Assembly: GCF_020616335.1 (NCBI RefSeq)
Contig: NZ_CP085051.1
Location: forward strand, 806,001 to 870,000
Origin: Corynebacterium uberis
Lineage (GTDB): Bacteria > Actinomycetota > Actinomycetes > Mycobacteriales > Mycobacteriaceae
Direction of reading: 5' to 3'
Length of the DNA stretch: 64,000 nucleotides
Positions 19,097 through 27,395 of this stretch are shown piece after piece. Each line of letters opens with the position of its first letter. The stretch's first letter is position 1. A model generated the notes under the pieces. The model was not told where the DNA came from and searched no databases. It saw only the letters and a list, made by a program, of their open reading frames with translations. A program made the translations under genes and the position numbers.

Positions 19097-19660
19097 ATGG
19101 GCTCAACGGCACGACGAGGCAACACAATGATCCACACTCCCCGCAGGCGCGGGCGTGTCCCTGTGGTCTCCCGTGACCTAGAACCGGCGCCGCGCAGGCG
19201 CCCCCACCCGCGCATGGCGCTGTCCGTGGCGGAGGTAGGCGTGATCATCGTGTTCACCCTGCTCATCCTCTTTGCTGTTGCCGTCCCACTGCGCAACTAC
19301 TTCCAGGGGCGCAGCGAAATCGCCCAAGTCAGCCAGGCCATCGCGGCAAAACAAGAGCAAAAAGCCCAGCTCGAAGGGGAAATCAGCCGCTACAACTCGG
19401 ACGCCTACGTGCGCGAGCAGGCGCGGCGGCGACTCGGAGTCATTGATAAGGGCGAAACCGCCTTCCGGATCCTCGACCCCGCAATGGATAACGCCCCCAA
19501 CACCGGTGAGCAGCCCACCGAAGATCACGCCCCCACCCAGTGGTGGCAGCTCCTGTGGGACTCCGTATCCACCCCGCCAGAGCCGGAGAACAAACCCGCG
19601 CCCATTGACATGCACCTGCCGCTCCAGGCGCCTGCCGGGCAGCCCACAAACGCCCAATGA
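19097..19660 (+). CDS. Septum formation initiator DivIC/FtsB-like protein
   Basis: A 187-residue bitopic protein. A basic, Arg/Pro-rich cytoplasmic tail (about 40 residues) is followed by a single membrane segment (VGVIIVFTLLILFAVAVPL). An extracytoplasmic coiled coil follows (SEIAQVSQAIAAKQEQKAQLEGEISRYN), then the conserved YVREQARRRLGVI motif and a Pro-rich tail. This is the DivIC/FtsB family, part of the division complex. In corynebacteria the gene normally follows eno closely; here it is 8.2 kb away. ATG 19127 is an alternative start. Confidence 0.9.
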   Translation: MGSTARRGNTMIHTPRRRGRVPVVSRDLEPAPRRRPHPRMALSVAEVGVIIVFTLLILFAVAVPLRNYFQGRSEIAQVSQAIAAKQEQKAQLEGEISRYNSDAYVREQARRRLGVIDKGETAFRILDPAMDNAPNTGEQPTEDHAPTQWWQLLWDSVSTPPEPENKPAPIDMHLPLQAPAGQPTNAQ

Positions 19661-19673
19661 CACAATAGGGCCC

Positions 19674-20243
19674 ATGACTGTCACTGCCGCCGACCTTGAG
19701 CAGGTCTCCCGCCAGCTTGGCCGCCGCCCCCGCGGGGTTCTGGATATCGCCTACCGCACCCCGGACGGTGCCCCCGCCGTTGTCACCACCGCCCCGCGAC
19801 TCGACGACGGCACCCCCTTTCCCACCCTGTACTACCTCACCGACCCCCGCCTCACCGCGGAGGCCTCCCGCCTAGAAGGCGCCCACGTCATGGCCGCCAT
19901 GACGCAGCGCCTGGCACACGATACCGCCCTGGCGCAGGACTACCGCGCCGCCCACGACCACTACCTGGCCACGCGCAACGCCTTAGAGGACCTGGGCACC
20001 GAGTTCTCCGGTGGCGGGATGCCGGATCGGGTCAAATGCCTCCACGTGCTCATCGCCTACGCCCTGGCGGAGGGGCCCAACCGGATCCGACTAGGCACCG
20101 AGGCCGTCGCGCTGGCCGCCGAGCACGGCAACCTGCGCGGCACCGCCATCCCAGCCCAGTGGCCCACCCTGGAGCAACTGGGCGTAACCTGGTCTGACTT
20201 TGGGCTCACATCCCCCGACGAAGGAGAACCGCGTTCCTCATGA
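19674..20243 (+). CDS. DUF501 family protein
   Basis: A 189-residue protein of the actinobacterial DUF501 family, whose function is unknown. Family features include RRPRGVLDIAYRTPDG, FPTLYYLTDPRLTAEASRLE and GGGMPDRVKCLHVLIAYALAEG. It lies 13 bp after divIC and overlaps the ppx start by 4 nt, the usual divIC-DUF501-ppx arrangement. A longer in-frame extension back to 19272 runs inside divIC and is rejected. Confidence 0.9.
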   Translation: MTVTAADLEQVSRQLGRRPRGVLDIAYRTPDGAPAVVTTAPRLDDGTPFPTLYYLTDPRLTAEASRLEGAHVMAAMTQRLAHDTALAQDYRAAHDHYLATRNALEDLGTEFSGGGMPDRVKCLHVLIAYALAEGPNRIRLGTEAVALAAEHGNLRGTAIPAQWPTLEQLGVTWSDFGLTSPDEGEPRSS

Positions 20244-21193
20244 CCCGCTATGCAGCTGTTGACTGCGGCACCAATTCCATTCGCCTGCTCATCGCCGACG
20301 TCGTCGATGGCCAGGTCACGGAGCTTCATCGCACCATGGAGATTGTGCGCCTAGGCCAGGGCGTGGACGCGACCGGCAGCCTCGCCCCGGAGGCCATCGC
20401 GCGCACCCGCGAGGCACTCGAGCGCTACGTGGACATGATGGCGTTTGAACACGTGACCACCGTGCGCATGGTGGCCACCTCCGCGAGCCGGGATGCGGAC
20501 AACCGCGATGAGTTCTTTGACATGACCGCCCAGCTCCTCGGACGCATCCAGCCGGGCGCGCGCGCTGAGGTTATCACCGGGGAAGAGGAGGCGGAGCTGT
20601 CCTTCCGCGGCGCCGTGGCCGACCTGGATGCGCAGCGCGGGCCCTTCTGCGTGGTCGACTTGGGCGGCGGATCCACGGAGTTTGTGGTTGGCAACGAAGA
20701 CGGCATCCGCGGCGAGCTGTCCACGCGGATGGGCTGTGTGCGCTTAACAGAGCGGATCCTGCGCTCAGATCCCCCGACGCCCGAGGAGATCGAGGAGGCG
20801 CGCGACTATGTTCGCGGCCAGCTGGCCCTGGTCCTCGACGCCGTGCCGGTGGCCCAGGCGCGCACCCTGGTGGGGTGTGCCGGGACGTTTACCACCCTGT
20901 CCGCGCTGGCTCAGGGGCTAGAAACCTATGATCCGGCGGCCATCCACGGCTCCGAGCTGAACTTTGGGGCCCTGCGGGTGATGACCAGCCAGCTCATCTC
21001 CGAAGGCGCAGCAACCCGGGCGCTCAACCCGGTCATCCATGAGGGTCGCGCCGACGTGATTGGCTCCGGGAGCGTCATCGTTGAAGAGATCATGGACTTC
21101 ATGGGCTATCACGCGGGGGTGGAGTCGGTGGTCATCTCAGAAAAAGATATTTTGGATGGGATCATTGATAAGCTCGCCGCCCCGATAGGCTAA
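20240..21193 (+). CDS. ppx: Exopolyphosphatase, Ppx/GppA family
   Basis: A 317-residue member of the ASKHA-fold Ppx/GppA family, which removes phosphate from polyphosphate ends or from pppGpp. The phosphate-binding DCGTNSIRLLIAD is at the N-terminus, the catalytic Glu region is ITGEEEAELSFRGA, and the second phosphate motif is CVVDLGGGSTEFVVG. The length is that of the short actinobacterial type without the HD domain. ATG 20240 overlaps the DUF501 stop. A tRNA gene follows 16 bp later. Confidence 0.92.
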   Translation: MTRYAAVDCGTNSIRLLIADVVDGQVTELHRTMEIVRLGQGVDATGSLAPEAIARTREALERYVDMMAFEHVTTVRMVATSASRDADNRDEFFDMTAQLLGRIQPGARAEVITGEEEAELSFRGAVADLDAQRGPFCVVDLGGGSTEFVVGNEDGIRGELSTRMGCVRLTERILRSDPPTPEEIEEARDYVRGQLALVLDAVPVAQARTLVGCAGTFTTLSALAQGLETYDPAAIHGSELNFGALRVMTSQLISEGAATRALNPVIHEGRADVIGSGSVIVEEIMDFMGYHAGVESVVISEKDILDGIIDKLAAPIG

Positions 21194-21209
21194 ACTATCC
21201 ACCCGGTGG

Positions 21210-21286
21210 GCCCCCATAGCCCAATTGGCAGAGGCAGCGGACTTAAAATCCGCGCAGTGTCGGTTCGAGTCCGACTGGGGGCACCA
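21210..21286 (+). tRNA. tRNA-Leu (anticodon TAA), short variable arm
   Basis: The acceptor stem GCCCCCA/TGGGGGC (21210-21216 and 21276-21282), discriminator A and an encoded CCA are clear. The anticodon stem GCGGA/TCCGC encloses CTTAAAA, giving TAA. The T arm is GTCGG-TTCGAGT-CCGAC. The variable region is only about 5 nt, although leucine tRNAs usually have a long variable arm. Confidence 0.92.
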
Positions 21287-21347
21287 ATGCCACAACGGCA
21301 CCCCGGGTAGCGGGTGGTACAAGAACGTACAAGAACCAAGCACAAAG

Positions 21348-21387
21348 ACTGTGGGCCCCGCCAGCGGCTGCTGGTGGGGCCCACAGT
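21348..21387 (-). terminator. Terminator of the acyl-CoA synthetase gene
   Basis: A 17-bp stem with one G-U pair (ACTGTGGGCCCCGCCAGC arm) reads, on the minus strand, into TCTTTGTGCTT. It lies 12 bp past the stop codon of the minus-strand gene. On the plus strand no T run follows. Confidence 0.75.
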
Positions 21388-21398
21388 GGTGTGTGGAG

Positions 21399-23054
21399 CT
21401 AGTGTGCTTGCGGATCGTCGAGGTCGAGGATGCGCTCGGAAAGCTCCCGGGGGACAACCTTGCCGCCGTCATTGCGCGGCAGCCAATCGACCCAGTACAC
21501 GCGATCAGGGACGTTGTGGTTGGCCAGGTTGGCGCGCACGATGTCGCGGACCTGCGCTGCGGTCAGCTGAGAGCCGTCAGCAAGCGTGCCGCGCACGATG
21601 AACGCGTCGAGTCGGGCAATGATGTCATCTTGGATGCCATGGACAAAAACATCATCGACGCCATCGACGGTGCCCAGGAATTCTTCCACCTCCCGGGGGA
21701 AGACGTTCTCGCCGCCCTTGATCACCATGTCATCGGCGCGGCCACAGATGTAGAGGCGCCCGGAGGCGTCAATGTAGCCGCGGTCGCCGGTGGCGATCAT
21801 GCCGTCCCGGGTGTCTGCATGGTCCCGCGAGCTCAAAAAGCCCATGGTGGACATGCTGTTGGAGGAGAAGACGGCGCCTTCCTCCCCAACGGCGGCCTCC
21901 TGGCCGTCGTCACGGAAGACCGTCAGCCGCACACCCAGGCCCGGGGTTCCGGCGGTGGTGGGGTCGGCGGCCATCTCCTCGCCGCTGGCGATGGAAATCT
22001 GGCCGTGCTCCGTGCTGCCGTAGAAGTTGCACACCACGGGGCCGAAGCGGGCGATGAGCTCGCGGACCAGCTGCGGGGGGATGGCGTTGCCGGAGGAGAC
22101 GATGAAGTCCAGCGGGCCGATGGTGCCCTTGTGGGCATCGACGGCGTCGATAAGCTCCCGCAGGAACACCGCGGCCGAGACGATGCCGGTGACCTGGTAG
22201 CGCTCGCAGTCCGCGGCGGCCTGGTTGGGGTCGTAGTAGCGGTGCGTGACCAGCGTGGAGCCCGTGGCCAGGCCCAGGTGCAGGTTGAGCCACCCCCAGG
22301 CGTGGAACATGGACGCGGTCAGTTGCACCACTCCGCCGACGCGCCACGGGATCTTGTTGACAATGCCGCCGAGCACCTTCGGCGTGCGCGGCACCGGGAG
22401 CGTGACTCCCTTGGGGATGCCGTAGGTGCCGGAGGACATGATGACCGTGGGCTGTTGCTTGGGCCGGTGGGCCAGGGTGATGTCCGGGTGGTACTCGGTG
22501 ATGATGTCGGTGATCGAGGGGTGGCCGTCGACGTGGCCGTAGGCGATGACGCCCGGGGTGGGCAGGGAGTCGAGGACGCCGGCGTATTCATCGTCAACAA
22601 CCAGCACATCGGCCCCGTGCTCGGAGATGATGCGCTTGATCTGCTCGGGTGAGGAGCCGACGTTGAGGATCATTGCTTGGGCGCCCAGGTAGCCGGCGGC
22701 GATCATAGGCAGCACGATTCCGCGGCCGTTGCGCGCCATGATGGCGATGATGGACCCCTCGGTCACGCCGCGGGCCTTGAGGCCTTGGGCGAAGCGGCGG
22801 GCGTCCGTGCGCAGGCCGCTGAAGGTGAGCAGGCCATCATCGTCAACCAGGGCGATGCGGTCCGGGAAGGAGCCATTGGCCCCCTCGACGAGGGAGGCCA
22901 GGGACATTCCCCAGCGTCCGATGGCGCCGACGGTTGCTGCCTGAGCTGCCGGGGTGCCGACGCGCAGAACCCCGGACTTGACTAGTGGGGGCAGCGATTC
23001 GAAGAATTGCTTAATTTGAACGCGCGCAGGAGTATGAGCCAGTCTTTCTGACAT
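21399..23054 (-). CDS. AMP-dependent acyl-CoA synthetase/ligase
   Basis: A 551-residue adenylate-forming enzyme that activates a carboxylic acid, probably a fatty acid, to the acyl-AMP and acyl-CoA. Core motifs are present in order: the phosphate loop MSSGTYGIPKGV, the substrate/adenine motif FYGSTEHGQ, the TGDRGYIDASGRLYICGR hinge with DDMVIKGGENVFPREVE, and the C-terminal catalytic Lys in NDGGKVVPRE. The chain length preference cannot be read from the sequence. A secreted SGNH hydrolase gene lies just upstream on the same strand (15 bp), suggesting a shared lipid task. Confidence 0.88.
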   Translation of the reverse strand: MSERLAHTPARVQIKQFFESLPPLVKSGVLRVGTPAAQAATVGAIGRWGMSLASLVEGANGSFPDRIALVDDDGLLTFSGLRTDARRFAQGLKARGVTEGSIIAIMARNGRGIVLPMIAAGYLGAQAMILNVGSSPEQIKRIISEHGADVLVVDDEYAGVLDSLPTPGVIAYGHVDGHPSITDIITEYHPDITLAHRPKQQPTVIMSSGTYGIPKGVTLPVPRTPKVLGGIVNKIPWRVGGVVQLTASMFHAWGWLNLHLGLATGSTLVTHRYYDPNQAAADCERYQVTGIVSAAVFLRELIDAVDAHKGTIGPLDFIVSSGNAIPPQLVRELIARFGPVVCNFYGSTEHGQISIASGEEMAADPTTAGTPGLGVRLTVFRDDGQEAAVGEEGAVFSSNSMSTMGFLSSRDHADTRDGMIATGDRGYIDASGRLYICGRADDMVIKGGENVFPREVEEFLGTVDGVDDVFVHGIQDDIIARLDAFIVRGTLADGSQLTAAQVRDIVRANLANHNVPDRVYWVDWLPRNDGGKVVPRELSERILDLDDPQAH

Positions 23055-23069
23055 GTTTACTTTCTGGGT

Positions 23070-23971
23070 TTAGTAGCGTGCGGCGATCTCGTTGGCCAGG
23101 ATTTCTTCACCCTCGGCGTTCAGGTGAACGGGAAGGTTGTAATCCTTGGTGCGGGTATCGATGACCCCGGCGACAATGCGCTGGTTATCCGGGGTGCACT
23201 CATGGCGGTTGGCCGTGGGCGTGCGCACATCCAGGAATTCGCCGCCGTTGCGCTCGGCTGCGGCCTGGGCGAATTCGGAGGTCTCCTTTTCGCCGACCTC
23301 GATCCAGAAAGCAGGAACACCTCCATCGACAGGCTGGCCCACAACGTCAACGTGGATCAGGCACTGCATGGAGGTGTTCGGCTCAGAGATGGTGGGGTAG
23401 TTCATGAACATGATGCGGGCGTTGGGTGCCGCGCCACGGATGGCGGCCACCGCGCGGTCAGCTGCCGCGCCATATAGGTTCGCCTTGACCGGCTTGGGGG
23501 TCAGAGCCTGCTGGTAGGTGTCATTGAAGCCGATCTGGATGACCACCAGCTTGGTCTGCCCGTCCAGGGCGTGCTCAGCAACGGCCTTGTCCACCTCGCC
23601 CTGGAGGGTGGTTCCCGCGCTGGGGGTGTACATGGTTGCCCCGGAGCAGGAGTAGTCCCGAACTTCCACGCCCGTCTTCATGCCCACGCGCGCCGGGATG
23701 TTGGCCTTGTCATGGCCGCAACCGCCGGGCGCGTAGCCATCTAGGCGTTCCTTGATTCCGGGGGCGTTGCGGATTTGCTCGGGCGCCTGGTGAGCGATCT
23801 TGGACCCGAAGAACTCGTCCGGGTTGGGGTTGGCAAAGTAGGAATCGCCGAAGGTGACGATGTTATCGCCGGGCGCTGCGGCCGCCGTCGGAGCCCCCCC
23901 CCGACGCCCGCAGCAACGCCGAGACACGTTGCCGTCGCCGCGACAGAGGCGAGCAAAGTCCTGGTCTTCAT
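23070..23971 (-). pseudogene. Secreted SGNH/GDSL hydrolase, frameshifted at a G9 tract
   Basis: The gene starts with ATG 23971 after an AGAAGGA ribosome binding site. It encodes a good signal peptide (MKTRTLLASVAATATCLGVA) and then enters a run of nine G on the coding strand (23894-23902). The mature domain is in another frame from that point: block I FGDSYFANP, block III IQIGFND and a C-terminal HLNAEGEE with the catalytic His, ending at 23070. A tract of 7 or 10 G would join signal and enzyme. Family members are extracellular esterases or lipases. With G9 the enzyme is not secreted and probably not made. This may be phase variation, decay or a base-calling error. Confidence 0.85.
23894..23902. 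repeat. Homopolymer C9 (G9 on the coding strand)
   Basis: A single-base run inside the SGNH hydrolase gene, placed between the signal peptide and the enzyme domain. Confidence 0.95.
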
Positions 23972-24572
23972 GGGAATGATCCTTCTCTCCTGTAGGTTCA
24001 GGTATCTCGCTGATACATGGGGTCCCGTGCGGTCGCGGTTGTCCTGCTTAGCGACGCCCCCGTGGGCACCGCAGGCACACACAGCCACGCGGATCGAGCA
24101 CGGGGGATAAGGCAAGCAGGTGAGAAGTAAGCGGCCAGAAAAGCCAGGCGGCTTTGCAGGCCTTTACCATAAGCGCGATCGGCCTCAATGCTGAGGCCGC
24201 CACAATAAGACCACCTGAATGTAAAGTGTAGAGCAAGAATCCCCAGTGCGGTACCGGGAGGCCAGATAATTCATGGTTCCGGGTAGGTATTTCTCCCCAA
24301 AACAATAGGCACAAACTCCTAATGTCCACCCATCGTGCGGGTGCGGGAGGTCGCCAATGCCCCGCCTCTGAAAGGGGCCGGTCATGTGCTCATGGTTCGC
24401 GCATATTCCCAGCGTATTTCCAGCCCGGGAACTCTCGGGCGCCTGGCGTCGTTGACTCAAGTGCATGCCCCGTCGACCACCCATTGGTCTAGGCACGCCC
24501 AACCTTTGGATCGCCAGGTACTCGGCGAACCCTCAGGTTTTAAAAAGTAAAGATGATAAGAGTGAGGAAAAA
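23972..24572. other. 601-bp spacer without a convincing gene
   Basis: The spacer lies between the divergent SGNH hydrolase and Bax1-I genes. Frames of 70-105 codons exist but show no family features and contradict each other. It contains one motif copy (24046-24061) and a perfect 8-bp hairpin CGGCCTCA-ATGC-TGAGGCCG (24180-24199). Several GC hairpins lie between 24330 and 24540 and could belong to a structured 5' leader of the plus-strand gene. I do not recognise a known riboswitch. Confidence 0.5.
24046..24061 (-). repeat. Dispersed 16-mer, one mismatch (GCTTAGCGACGCCCCC)
   Basis: A copy of the intergenic motif 75 bp upstream of the SGNH hydrolase start. Confidence 0.55.
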
Positions 24573-25397
24573 GTGAGAAGCAGCAATCCTGTATTGAGGA
24601 CACTGACGGACACCGATCGCCGCTCTGGGGACACCCTTCGCGGCACCATGCAGCAGGGTTATCCCAGCGCGCCGGCCCCCACCCAGATGGACCAGCAGCG
24701 CCCCATGACCGTCGATGACGTGGTCACCAAGACCGGCATCACGCTTGCCGTGATCATCGCCCTGGGCGCCGCCACCTTTGTCACCGGCATGTACAACCCG
24801 GGCATCGCTATGATCCTGACCGGCATTGGAGCTATCGGCGGCTTTATCACCGTCCTGGTATCCACCTTCGGCCGTAAATTCGGCTCGGCCGTGGTCACGC
24901 TGCTCTACGCCGCCTTTGAGGGCCTGTTCGTCGGCGGCTTCTCCTTTGTCTTTGCCAACGTGTCCTTTGGACAAGGCGCCAATCAGTCCAGCGGCATGGC
25001 CATCGTGGGTCAGGCCATCGTGGGCACCGTCGGCGTGTTCCTGGGCATGCTCTTCGTGTACAAGTCCGGGGCGGTGCGTGTGACGCCGAAGTTCAACCGC
25101 ATTGTCACCGGCGCGATCGTCGGCGTGGCGGTGCTCACCCTGATCAACCTGATTGCCGCGGTGTTCTTCAACTACAACCCGCTGCGCGATGGCGGCACGC
25201 TGGCCATCATCTTCTCCCTGGTGTGCATCGTGCTCGCCGCACTGAGCTTCCTCCAGGACTTTGATCTTGCCGATGGCATGATCCGCGCAGGTGCTCCGGC
25301 CAACCAAGCCTGGGGCGTGGCCCTGGGGCTGTCCGTGACCCTGGTGTGGCTGTACACCGAGATCCTGCGACTGCTCAGCTACATGCGAAATAGCTAG
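24573..25397 (+). CDS. Bax1-I/YccA-like membrane protein
   Basis: A 274-residue protein that begins VRSSNPVLRTL, the usual N-terminus of actinobacterial Bax inhibitor-1/YccA-like proteins. About seven hydrophobic segments follow (TLAVIIALGAATFVTGMY through LVWLYTEILRLL), with the acidic QDFDLADGMIRAGAP loop. The family is linked to membrane stress and ion leak, but the bacterial role is unproven. GTG 24573 lies 4 nt after AGGA. In-frame sequence further upstream (to 24465) is not conserved-looking and is left out. It ends in a bidirectional terminator. Confidence 0.88.
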   Translation: MRSSNPVLRTLTDTDRRSGDTLRGTMQQGYPSAPAPTQMDQQRPMTVDDVVTKTGITLAVIIALGAATFVTGMYNPGIAMILTGIGAIGGFITVLVSTFGRKFGSAVVTLLYAAFEGLFVGGFSFVFANVSFGQGANQSSGMAIVGQAIVGTVGVFLGMLFVYKSGAVRVTPKFNRIVTGAIVGVAVLTLINLIAAVFFNYNPLRDGGTLAIIFSLVCIVLAALSFLQDFDLADGMIRAGAPANQAWGVALGLSVTLVWLYTEILRLLSYMRNS

Positions 25398-25418
25398 CTG
25401 CCCCTTCGCAGTCCACAC

Positions 25419-25487
25419 AAATAAGCCCGGCGGGGCTGCGCGATAACCACTCAGAACAGTGGTCCGCGCAGCCCCGCCGGGTTATTT
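25419..25487. terminator. Bidirectional terminator
   Basis: Arms of about 23 bp (25419-25442 and 25465-25487) enclose a second small stem ACCAC/GTGGT. Flanking A-rich and T-rich ends serve the convergent Bax1-I and lipoprotein genes. Confidence 0.92.
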
Positions 25488-25512
25488 CTATGCAGTGGGG
25501 GTGTGATGCCCG

Positions 25513-25965
25513 TTAAGGGGCAACAACCTCCCCGTTGACAATGAGCGTGCTAAACACCGTGGAGGCACCCGTGGTGACGGGGTTGGTCAGCTCGACGTGT
25601 GCGGGGACGGTGCCCTGCATGCCGTCGCCCTCAGCGCCCTGCGCGTCCCACGCGGTCCACTGAATGTTGGACACAATAGCAGTGGCATCGAAGCAGCTCA
25701 GCTGGATAGACATGGGGGTGGCGATGGGCGCATTGGCGCAGTCCGCATACAGCGGGGCGCTGGCCTGGGCCAGACCATGTGCCCCAGCCGCCGCGCTCGG
25801 GGCGGAGACAGCGGTGCTGTGCTGCACCGGCGGGGCAAAGCTGGTGGCCGTATCCACCTTGGTTTCAGAGGGGTTTTCCTGCGGGGGGCTACAAGCGGCA
25901 ATGCCCACGGCGGCGACGGCAACGCTGGCCGCCGCAAGACTCAGACGCGAAGACAGGGAACGCAT
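25513..25965 (-). CDS. Small secreted lipoprotein of unknown function
   Basis: A 150-residue protein with a signal peptide ending in the lipobox VGIAAC, then a low-complexity linker (Ser, Ala, Pro) and a compact C-terminal domain with two cysteines (ADCANAP and LSCFDATA) that could form a disulfide. The start at ATG 25965 gives a standard signal peptide. The in-frame extension to 26013 is unlikely, and a ribosome binding site is not clear. I do not recognise the family. It is downstream of greA on the same strand. Confidence 0.75.
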   Translation of the reverse strand: MRSLSSRLSLAAASVAVAAVGIAACSPPQENPSETKVDTATSFAPPVQHSTAVSAPSAAAGAHGLAQASAPLYADCANAPIATPMSIQLSCFDATAIVSNIQWTAWDAQGAEGDGMQGTVPAHVELTNPVTTGASTVFSTLIVNGEVVAP

Positions 25966-26031
25966 GGTAGGAGTTCTGGGACCTTTCAGGGAAACGGCCC
26001 CCGCGGTGCACACACCTGGGGGCGGGGAGGG

Positions 26032-26556
26032 TTATTGGGCTGCGCGTGGGGTGGCGGCCTTATCGGAGTCGTAGGGCGCGGCGGAGACGATGGTTACCGT
26101 GAGGGTCTTGCCGTTGGGGGCGGTGTATTCCCGGGTGTCGCCCTCCCGGGCGCCAAGAATCGCCGCACCCAGGGGCGACTGCTCGGAGTAGGTTTCCAGG
26201 TCCTTGTTGTCCGAGGCGGCGGCGCGGGTGCCGATGAGGAAGGTCTCCTTATCGTCCTTATCGCCGTTGTAGTACACGTGCACCACGGAGCCGATGTGGG
26301 CCACGCCCTCCTCCACGCCGGAACGCTCGGTGGTGGAGTTGGCCAGGATTTCGGAAATCTGCTTGATGCGGGCCTCTTCCTGGTCCTGCATCTCGCGGGC
26401 GGCGTCATAGCCCGCGTTTTCCTTCAGGTCGCCTTCCTCGCGCCGCTCGTTGATCTCTGCGGCCACCTCGGGGCGGTGGTCGATGAGAGTTTGCAACTCC
26501 GCTTCGAGCTTGGCCTTGGTTTCCGGGGTAATGTATTGCTTCTTCTGGTCTGCCAT
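26032..26556 (-). CDS. greA: Transcription elongation factor GreA
   Basis: A 174-residue cleavage factor that rescues backtracked RNA polymerase. It has the N-terminal coiled coil with the acidic tip pattern (NERREEGDLKENAGYDAAREMQ) and a C-terminal FKBP-like domain (SPLGAAILGAREGDTREYTAPNG). ATG 26556 follows GAAAGGA by 8 nt; the in-frame extension to 26628 lacks support. It lies between DUF4307 and a lipoprotein gene on the same strand. Confidence 0.95.
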   Translation of the reverse strand: MADQKKQYITPETKAKLEAELQTLIDHRPEVAAEINERREEGDLKENAGYDAAREMQDQEEARIKQISEILANSTTERSGVEEGVAHIGSVVHVYYNGDKDDKETFLIGTRAAASDNKDLETYSEQSPLGAAILGAREGDTREYTAPNGKTLTVTIVSAAPYDSDKAATPRAAQ

Positions 26557-26686
26557 ACAGCGGTCCTTTCGGTAACTGTCGCGCCCGTGTCCCCGGGGCG
26601 GAGGAATCTGATTAAACGCGCAGGTCACTACAGGCGTTTGTGCGGTGACATCCTAACACACGCCGGGGAAGGCCCCGGCGCGCAGC

Positions 26687-27154
26687 TCACAGGTCCATAT
26701 AGGACGGGATGGTGGTCGAACAGCCGTAGACGTTGCCGGAGACGGCCTCCGAACGGGTCACAATGTCTACGGGGATACGCTGTTGTTCCTCGCCTCCGGG
26801 GGGTAGGAGAACCTCCCGGCGGCCCACCTCGGCCATGTCGAAGTTGAGCGCCCGCACGATGCAGTAGGAGGGTACGGAAGGGTTGTTGCGGGTGACGTCG
26901 ATATCCATGTGGAAGGTGGAGTCGTCGATACGCTCGAAGTCGGTCATCTGCGCCTTGACGGTGTCTTCTTGGCGGTTGGCCAAATAGCGGGCAACGAAGA
27001 TGACCAACAAGGCCAACAAGATGACCATGATGACGGCCACGATCTTTCCGCTGACCCCGCCGCGCGGGCTGACCTGCGCGCGGGTGCGCGGATCGGCGCC
27101 ACCATAGCGGGCGCGGCGAGTGGGCTGATCAGAAGGGGAGGTGTTGGTGCTCAT
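26687..27154 (-). CDS. DUF4307 family membrane protein
   Basis: A 155-residue protein. A basic N-terminus (RRARYGGADPRTRA) precedes one membrane segment (IVAVIMVILLALLVIFVARYL). The extracytoplasmic domain carries VPSYCIVRALNFDMAEVGRREV and VYGCSTTIPSY, as in the actinobacterial DUF4307 family, which is usually beside mca and greA. The function is unknown. ATG 27154 is used; the in-frame extension to 27229 is poor. It is divergent from mca. Confidence 0.85.
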   Translation of the reverse strand: MSTNTSPSDQPTRRARYGGADPRTRAQVSPRGGVSGKIVAVIMVILLALLVIFVARYLANRQEDTVKAQMTDFERIDDSTFHMDIDVTRNNPSVPSYCIVRALNFDMAEVGRREVLLPPGGEEQQRIPVDIVTRSEAVSGNVYGCSTTIPSYMDL

Positions 27155-27307
27155 CGTTAGAGGTGCTGCTGCTTCCACACGTCGGAGAACAATGCTGCGC
27201 CGTGAGGTCGCGGGCAGGCCAAGCGGCACTGCCGTTCGGGTACGGCGTTTTCCCTAGCTTATCTGAGGCCGCCACCACGGTGGGCTAGTGCGTGCGCGCC
27301 GGGGCGT

Positions 27308-27313
27308 TAGGAT
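27308..27313 (+). promoter_or_regulatory. -10 hexamer TAGGAT before a short upstream ORF of mca
   Basis: TAGGAT is followed by 7 nt and then ATG 27321, the first codon of a 24-codon ORF. No better -10 element is seen close to the mca start. Confidence 0.45.
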
Positions 27314-27320
27314 GGTCACG

Positions 27321-27395
27321 ATGTTGATGGTGTGCGCCGCGGCATTGCCGCGCGCATGCTCAAAGCGACAGGCGAAAGGAAGGTTCACGCGGTGA
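27321..27395 (+). CDS. Short leaderless upstream ORF with two Cys codons
   Basis: Twenty-four codons from ATG 27321 encode a small basic peptide starting MLMVCAALPRACSK, with cysteines at positions 5 and 13. The TGA (27393-27395) overlaps the mca GTG (27392), so ribosomes leaving it could restart on mca. A leaderless start is suggested by TAGGAT seven bases upstream. Leaderless cysteine-containing upstream ORFs that respond to cysteine supply are known in mycobacteria. Whether this one is translated is untested. Confidence 0.4.
   Translation: MLMVCAAALPRACSKRQAKGRFTR

Noticed and set aside
24200..24572. Riboswitch in the leader of the Bax1-I gene
   Set aside because: Hairpins exist, but no conserved core of a known riboswitch class was recognised.
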